DNA of 64,000 bases from Chryseobacterium soli (lineage in GTDB: Bacteria; Bacteroidota; Bacteroidia; Flavobacteriales; Weeksellaceae): assembly GCF_000737705.1 (NCBI RefSeq), contig NZ_JPRH01000003.1, positions 186,001 to 250,000 on the forward strand, in the 5' to 3' direction. Shown in pieces: positions 59,675-64,000 of this stretch (positions are counted from its first letter, which is position 1; every line of letters begins with the position of its first letter). Under the pieces are notes generated by a model. That model was not told the origin of the DNA. It made no database searches and worked only from the letters and a program-made list of their open reading frames with translations. The translations under genes were made by a program, and so were the position numbers.

Positions 59675-60073
59675 TTAGATTTCATATTCAAATTCACCAA
59701 GGTAGAATAATGAAAAGAAATCATCTTCCACCGTAACAGGATGTTGCACTGCTTTTTTACCTACAAAAACGACAGCATTAATATCAACACTCAGATCAAG
59801 TTCATTAATTCTTCTCTGCGCGGCCGGAAGCCATTGGTCAGCAAACGAATAATCGGCAAACTTTTCGTAGAGACTTCTGTTTCCATCCTCAAAACCTGCT
59901 TCCAGAAAATCATAATCGATCCACGGAGTGTCCTGAGATTCCGCAAATTTTGAAACATAGTGACCATCATCCTCTTCTTCCATATAATAGCTTTCGTCCT
60001 CTTCGATGAAATCATCAAAATCCTCCTCGTTTCTAAAACTTCCTATCCATAAATGTAAAATTTCTTTCTCCAT
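59675..60073 (-). CDS. Imm22-family immunity-like protein
   Basis: A 132-residue acidic protein. The start LHLWIGSFRNEEDFDDFIEE and the later DYDFLEAGFEDGNRSLYEKFADYSFADQWLPAAQRR resemble Immunity protein 22 (PF14112), a family linked to polymorphic toxins. No toxin gene lies next to it, so it may be an orphan immunity gene that protects against T6SS or other toxins of relatives. Confidence 0.7.
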   Translation of the reverse strand: MEKEILHLWIGSFRNEEDFDDFIEEDESYYMEEEDDGHYVSKFAESQDTPWIDYDFLEAGFEDGNRSLYEKFADYSFADQWLPAAQRRINELDLSVDINAVVFVGKKAVQHPVTVEDDFFSLFYLGEFEYEI

Positions 60074-60122
60074 GCTAAAACTGTATTGATATTATTTTTT
60101 AATTTTCTGTTATTTTGGGGTT

Positions 60123-60683
60123 CTATAATGTTAACCTTTTTTCTGACGCGCTTTCGCTAATGGCTTTTTCCAGCCTTGATATCCTGGTTTTTTCCTGTTT
60201 GGTACTCACAATCCAATGGATCACTATCTTTTGGTAGGAAGGAGCCTGCTTTTCAAAAAAATTCCAGGCTTTTTGATCTGCTTTAAACTGTTCTTCATAA
60301 ACAGGATCAAGAGCAATGGTTTCTTTTTCGTGCGAATAGATCCCCGTTTTTTCCTTTTTTCTCAGATCAAATGCTTTTTGGCCTTCAGGTCTCATTAATC
60401 CAGCTTCCATGAGATCTTCAACTTTTTTAATGTTGATGGCACTCCAGATGCTGGAGGGTTTTCGAGGGGTGAACCGGTTAGAATAGCTTTCATCATCTAT
60501 AGAACGTCGTGTGCTGTCTATCCATCCAAAACACAACGCCTGATCTACAGATTCAGACCAGTTCATTGATGGTTTTCCGCTTCCTTTTTTATAGAAACCT
60601 ACCACTACTTCTTTTTCGGTAAGGTGATTATGCTCCAGCCACTCCCTGAATTTCTCCTTCGTGGCAAAAAATAGAGGAACCAT
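60123..60683 (-). CDS. YdeI/OmpD-associated family protein
   Basis: A 186-residue cytosolic protein of the YdeI/'bacteriocin-protection' family: FATKEKFREWLEHNHLTEKEVVVGFYKKGSGKPSMNWSESVDQALCFGWIDSTRRSIDDESYSNRFTPRKPSSIWSAIN. The family takes its name from protection against bacteriocins or stress in some hosts, but its mechanism is unknown. It lies next to the Imm22-like gene. Confidence 0.85.
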   Translation of the reverse strand: MVPLFFATKEKFREWLEHNHLTEKEVVVGFYKKGSGKPSMNWSESVDQALCFGWIDSTRRSIDDESYSNRFTPRKPSSIWSAINIKKVEDLMEAGLMRPEGQKAFDLRKKEKTGIYSHEKETIALDPVYEEQFKADQKAWNFFEKQAPSYQKIVIHWIVSTKQEKTRISRLEKAISESASEKRLTL

Positions 60684-60860
60684 CGTAGTTATTCTTTATG
60701 CTGTTCAGACTGTAATATTACGAAAGTTTTTTGATTAGATAAAAGCAGAACGGATAGGTTTAATAAAGGTTTTAGCCTGGAACGAAGATCTTTTTTAAGA
60801 GTCATAACATCTAAAGAAATAGAATAACATTTTTTGTTGTAATTTTATTTCAAGATTAAA

Positions 60861-61517
60861 ATGTATATAATGAATTTTTTACAGGATCATTACGCCGTTC
60901 AGAATGAGCTTTTATTGATCGTTATTTCCGTATTCTTAGGCCTGCTGATCGGTGCAGAACGCGAATACCGAAATAAATCCGCAGGGCTGCGTACCTTTAT
61001 TTTAGTGTGTTTCGGATCCTGTCTTTTTACCATTCTTTCTATCAAAATAGGAGTGGGAAATCCGGATCGTTTGGCAGCCAATATCATTACAGGAATAGGT
61101 TTTTTAGGCGCGGGAGTAATCTTTAAAGGAGATAATAAAATTGAGGGAATTACCACCGCTACCACCATATGGGCTACTGCATCAATAGGAATGGCGGTAG
61201 GTTCAGGGTATGTATATTTATCCATGCTGGGGACAGCACTCGTCCTTTTTATCTTAAGTTCCCTTACCTATCTCCAGAATTTTATAGACAACCATCACAA
61301 AATCAGAGAATACAGGATATCCGTATCCAATGCCGGAGATGTCAGTCACTGCGAAGCTAAATTTAAAGAGCACCATCTCAGGTATATGATGATAGGCCAG
61401 CAGTATACACAGGGCAGCTTAACCATCCGCTGGAGACTTACAGGAGAAAATAAAAATCATGAAGCGTTAATGAGGAGCCTGATCAGTGATCCGAAAATAA
61501 CGGCTTATCAGTTTTAA
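60861..61517 (+). CDS. MgtC/SapB family membrane protein
   Basis: A 218-residue inner-membrane protein. The MgtC domain (about 10-140) has LGLLIGAEREYRNKSAGLRTFILVCFGSCLFTIL and GIGFLGAGVIFKGDNKIEGITTATTIWATASIGMAVG, with about four helices. The C-terminal 70 residues form a small ACT-like cytosolic domain. Role in Mg2+ limitation or intracellular survival is known in pathogens; here unknown. Start may be 60861 or 60870 (MNFLQ). Confidence 0.9.
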   Translation: MYIMNFLQDHYAVQNELLLIVISVFLGLLIGAEREYRNKSAGLRTFILVCFGSCLFTILSIKIGVGNPDRLAANIITGIGFLGAGVIFKGDNKIEGITTATTIWATASIGMAVGSGYVYLSMLGTALVLFILSSLTYLQNFIDNHHKIREYRISVSNAGDVSHCEAKFKEHHLRYMMIGQQYTQGSLTIRWRLTGENKNHEALMRSLISDPKITAYQF

Positions 61518-61521
61518 AATA

Positions 61522-61551
61522 AAAAAATAAAGGACTGAGCCTTTATTTTTT
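61522..61551. terminator. Bidirectional terminator
   Basis: AAAAAATAAAGG and CCTTTATTTTTT, perfect 12-bp arms with an ACTGAG loop, between convergent mgtC and nlpE-like genes. The right arm contains the stop codon of the nlpE-like gene. Confidence 0.85.
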
Positions 61552-62034
61552 CTTGAAAACATACAGATCTTTGTTAGGACCGTCAATTTCTTTCCCGTCC
61601 ATATCAAGCTGTATCAGTTTGTTTTCGCCTACTTTATATTTGTATTTGGCACTTTTGCCTTTTAAAGTAATAAAGCTGCCTGTAGCATCCCATTCAAAAG
61701 TACCTTTATCCTGGTTTTTGGATTTTCTGTCGATATATTCTTCCGCAATACTGAAAGTTTTATCTTTATTCAGAGTCAGGGAAGTCTTAATACCCGGGCA
61801 GTCTGCACAAGGAACTACTGCTTCATAAGTTCCGTTCCAGTCCAGTGAATTTTCAGAATTATCGCCGGTAGCGACTGTTTTATCCTTTGATAAAGTATCA
61901 GAAGATGCAGTCTGCATTCCTGTAGAATCCGGTTTTGAAACGGAAGTTATGCCGGGAGCTTGTTCTTTGGATGTACATGAAGACAGAAATGCGGCAGCTG
62001 CAATTCCTGCAATAAACATTTTGCTTTTTATCAT
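61543..62034 (-). CDS. NlpE-like envelope-stress lipoprotein
   Basis: A 163-residue lipoprotein (lipobox LSSC, about Cys20) with a Ser/Thr/Asp-rich linker and an NlpE N-terminal-like beta-barrel: GTYEAVVPCADCPGIKTSLTLNKDKTFSIAEEYI, including the family's CxxC. NlpE relatives bind copper or sense lipoprotein transport. ATG 62034 is chosen for its signal peptide; the open frame continues upstream through a simple repeat without a credible start. Confidence 0.85.
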   Translation of the reverse strand: MIKSKMFIAGIAAAAFLSSCTSKEQAPGITSVSKPDSTGMQTASSDTLSKDKTVATGDNSENSLDWNGTYEAVVPCADCPGIKTSLTLNKDKTFSIAEEYIDRKSKNQDKGTFEWDATGSFITLKGKSAKYKYKVGENKLIQLDMDGKEIDGPNKDLYVFKKK

Positions 62035-62368
62035 AATCAAATATTTTGTGATGTTAATTAATTTCAGGCTGACAATTAGGAAACAAAAATTAAGCCAGTG
62101 GATTGGTTGAGTGTTTTTAGTGTTTGGTATTTGGTGTTTAGCCTGTACGGCTCTGTTAATAGTCTGATGTCTGATGTCTGATGTCTGATGTCCGATGTCT
62201 GGCATCTTGTATCTTGTATCTCGTTTCTTTGCTCTTTATTCTTGTTTCTCAAATCGATCTCTCAATTCCCTCTGTTCCGGTACATAATATTGTAAAAACC
62301 CGATTTTCGATGGGCTTTCATAAGGACTTATGTTAATATTCTTTGTAAATTGGAGCAAAATTTTGATT
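62035..62368. other. Intergenic region between nlpE-like and S46 peptidase genes
   Basis: 334 bp rich in decayed simple repeats: GTGTTT/TTGGT units near 62110-62140, TCTGATG units at 62163-62201 and TCTTGTA units just after. No gene. No TAnnTTTG element was found before the peptidase; the nearest candidate, TATTCTTTG near 62338, has one extra base. Confidence 0.6.
62163..62201. repeat. Heptanucleotide tandem repeat TCTGATG
   Basis: Four exact copies of TCTGATG (62163-62190), a fifth with one change (TCCGATG) and a partial sixth (TCTGG). Two further copies of the same word, imperfect, occur near 9214-9230 upstream of the betaine operon. Confidence 0.85.
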
Positions 62369-64000
62369 ATGACAAAAAAGATGCTTTTATCTGTATTTCT
62401 TTTGCCGGCTGCCATGGCATTTGCACAACAATATGGAGGAATGTGGATCCCTACAGAGCTGAATGAAAAGGAAATGAAGGACCTGGGAATGAAGATTTCT
62501 GCCAAAGACATCTATAACACTCAGAAACCAAGCATTAAAGATGCGGTTGTACAGTTTAACGGCGGTTGTACCGCAGAGATCATCTCGCCTAAAGGATTAT
62601 TATTAACCAACCACCACTGTGGTTACAGCCAGATTCAGGCCCATTCAACAGTGCAGAATGACCTTTTATCGAATGGTTTTTGGGCAAAAAATCCCGAAGG
62701 AGAACTTCCTAATCCAGGAGTGAAAGTAGATTTTATTGTTGATATCAAAGAAGTTAGTAATCAGATTTTAGAAGGCACAGAAATCCTTACGGAACCTGAG
62801 CTGACTAAAAAGATCAATAAAAATATTGAGATTTATAAAAATTCTCAGAAAACAGAACCTTTCCAGTCGATTATCGTAAAGCCGATGTACTATGGAAACA
62901 AGTATTATGCATACACCATTGAAACCTACAAAGATATTCGTCTGGTAGGAGCTCCGCCACAGAGCATAGGGAAATTTGGAAGTGATACGGACAACTGGGT
63001 TTGGCCAAGACATACCGGAGATTTTTCGATGTTCAGAATTTATGCAGACAAAAACAATAAGCCTGCAGAATATTCAAAAGACAATATTCCTTTCGTTCCG
63101 AAACATTATCTTCCGGTTTCCATAAAGGATAAAACAGAAAATGATTTCACCTTTGTATTCGGATTTCCGGGGAAAACTACAGAATATCTTCCTGCCGTTG
63201 GAGTAGAAAAGATCATGACGGATATTGATCCTGCCAGAATTGCAGTACGTGAGGTAGCCCTGAAGACACTGGACGAAAAAATGCGTACTGATAGCGAAAC
63301 ACGCATCAAATATGCTTCAAAATATGCATCAGTAGCCAATTACTGGAAAAAATGGATTGGTGAAGTAGAAGGATTGAAGAAATCCAATGCTGTTGAGAAA
63401 AAAGTAATGTATGAAGGATCTCTGGTGGCTAAAAATCATGAAATCAAATCGACATTAGACCAATTATATAAATTGTATAATGATCAGGCACCTTATGCTT
63501 TAAATAATGCTTACTTCACTGAAGTTATTAAAAATGCAGAAACCTTAAAGCTTGCAGGTGACTATTACGATTATATAGCCTCTGTAGAAGCCGGAAGAAT
63601 GGACGAAAAAGAGCTGACAACGTTAAAAACTAAACTCACGACATTCTACAAAGATTACAGTGCAGAACTGGATGCTAAGGTAACTGCAAAATTACTGGCT
63701 TTATATGCTAATAAAACGCTTCCTCAGTTTTTACCTTCAGGATTTGATAAATATAAAAATGAAACCCAGAATATTACTGTGATAGAAGACATGTCTAAAA
63801 ACTCTATCATTTCGGGAAGAACCAATGTAAACGGAACTTCTCTGACCGCGGATATCGATAAAGCATTCTCTAATCAGGATAAATTAATAAAAACCTTAAA
63901 GAAAGATCCTGTTTATCAGCTGTATGTTTCCATGAAAGAAACGTATATGAAGATTGCTGATCCGCAGTTTACCGCTCTTCAGACGAAGATAGATGCTTTG
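62369..64000 (+). CDS. S46-family dipeptidyl-peptidase (3' truncated by window edge)
   Basis: 544 codons from ATG 62369 to the end of the window without a stop. Signal peptide MTKKMLLSVFLLPAAMAFAQ, then QQYGGMWIPTELNEKEMKDLGM, the typical start of S46 peptidases (DPP7/DPP11). The catalytic His lies in LLLTNHHCGYSQIQ (H82/H83), and DNWVWPRHTGDFSMFRIYAD carries the catalytic Asp. The catalytic Ser (GNSGSP region) lies beyond the edge. Full-length relatives have about 710 residues, so roughly three quarters is present. It acts in the periplasm, removing dipeptides from imported oligopeptides. P1 specificity depends on a residue that is not in view. Confidence 0.92.
   Translation, partial: MTKKMLLSVFLLPAAMAFAQQYGGMWIPTELNEKEMKDLGMKISAKDIYNTQKPSIKDAVVQFNGGCTAEIISPKGLLLTNHHCGYSQIQAHSTVQNDLLSNGFWAKNPEGELPNPGVKVDFIVDIKEVSNQILEGTEILTEPELTKKINKNIEIYKNSQKTEPFQSIIVKPMYYGNKYYAYTIETYKDIRLVGAPPQSIGKFGSDTDNWVWPRHTGDFSMFRIYADKNNKPAEYSKDNIPFVPKHYLPVSIKDKTENDFTFVFGFPGKTTEYLPAVGVEKIMTDIDPARIAVREVALKTLDEKMRTDSETRIKYASKYASVANYWKKWIGEVEGLKKSNAVEKKVMYEGSLVAKNHEIKSTLDQLYKLYNDQAPYALNNAYFTEVIKNAETLKLAGDYYDYIASVEAGRMDEKELTTLKTKLTTFYKDYSAELDAKVTAKLLALYANKTLPQFLPSGFDKYKNETQNITVIEDMSKNSIISGRTNVNGTSLTADIDKAFSNQDKLIKTLKKDPVYQLYVSMKETYMKIADPQFTALQTKIDAL

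Noticed and set aside
1..64000. tRNA, rRNA, insertion sequences, phage or integrase genes at the T6SS borders
   Set aside because: I looked for these as signs of island insertion and saw none. The borders are hairpins and housekeeping genes only.

Overview
The window looks like a chromosomal segment of a Bacteroidota bacterium of the Chryseobacterium type (Flavobacteriia, Weeksellaceae). The DNA is AT-rich, Shine-Dalgarno sites are rare, many genes are preceded by the Bacteroidota -7 promoter element TAnnTTTG, and the gene families fit this group: a Bacteroidota-type type VI secretion system (T6SSiii), a curli operon, S46 peptidase, RNase G, HU and DUF4280. No rRNA, tRNA, CRISPR array, insertion sequence or phage was seen. 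The left edge holds the last codons of an upstream gene and the right edge cuts an S46 peptidase.

Layout. 1-6 kb: homogentisate dioxygenase, a TonB receptor/thioredoxin pair behind a strong palindrome, and a quinone-oxidoreductase/cupin pair divergent from an HxlR regulator. 6-9.6 kb: a glycine betaine ABC transporter (binding protein, permease, CBS-ATPase) with a long untranslated leader. 9.6-22.8 kb: small metabolic and stress genes: DUF1304, a Crp-type regulator with DoxX and AhpD-like proteins, a cyclase-family hydrolase, aldo/keto reductases, an mdaB/ygiN/PfpI operon, a LysR regulator, GNATs, and an Mpl-type murein ligase/acyltransferase/NUDIX operon. 22.8-29.5 kb: a curli operon (CsgA-, CsgB-, CsgE-, CsgF- and CsgG-like proteins plus a beta-propeller lipoprotein), facing a LuxR-type regulator with a degenerate receiver that could be the CsgD counterpart. 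29.7-33.3 kb: OsmC, RNase G, a 29-residue basic peptide, HU and a second atypical LuxR response regulator.

33.5-53.1 kb is the accessory core, part of a T6SSiii. It holds two TssO-like membrane proteins, a PKD-fold membrane protein, TssR, a PAAR-like DUF4280 tip, a 914-residue effector that joins a peptidoglycan-binding domain, an M15-type peptidase and a GH19-type glycosidase, two lipoproteins, a LysM-like protein, ClpV, a lytic transglycosylase, VgrG, a second effector with its own lipoprotein, and three TssD (Hcp) genes. The sheath and baseplate genes (tssB, C, E, F, G, K) and tssN/tssQ are not recognised in the window, so the system must be split or completed elsewhere. Each tssD gene has the same upstream element: two direct repeats exactly 21 bp apart, ending 48 bp before an identical TATATTTG promoter element. 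The second effector changes abruptly to much more AT-rich DNA at its toxin domain, and the lipoprotein behind it is also AT-rich, as expected for an acquired toxin-immunity cassette on a resident carrier domain.

53.4-64 kb returns to chromosomal genes: DNA polymerase I, several uncharacterised lipoproteins and membrane proteins, a ParB-like protein, an Imm22-family protein, a YdeI-family protein, MgtC, an NlpE-like lipoprotein and the truncated S46 peptidase.
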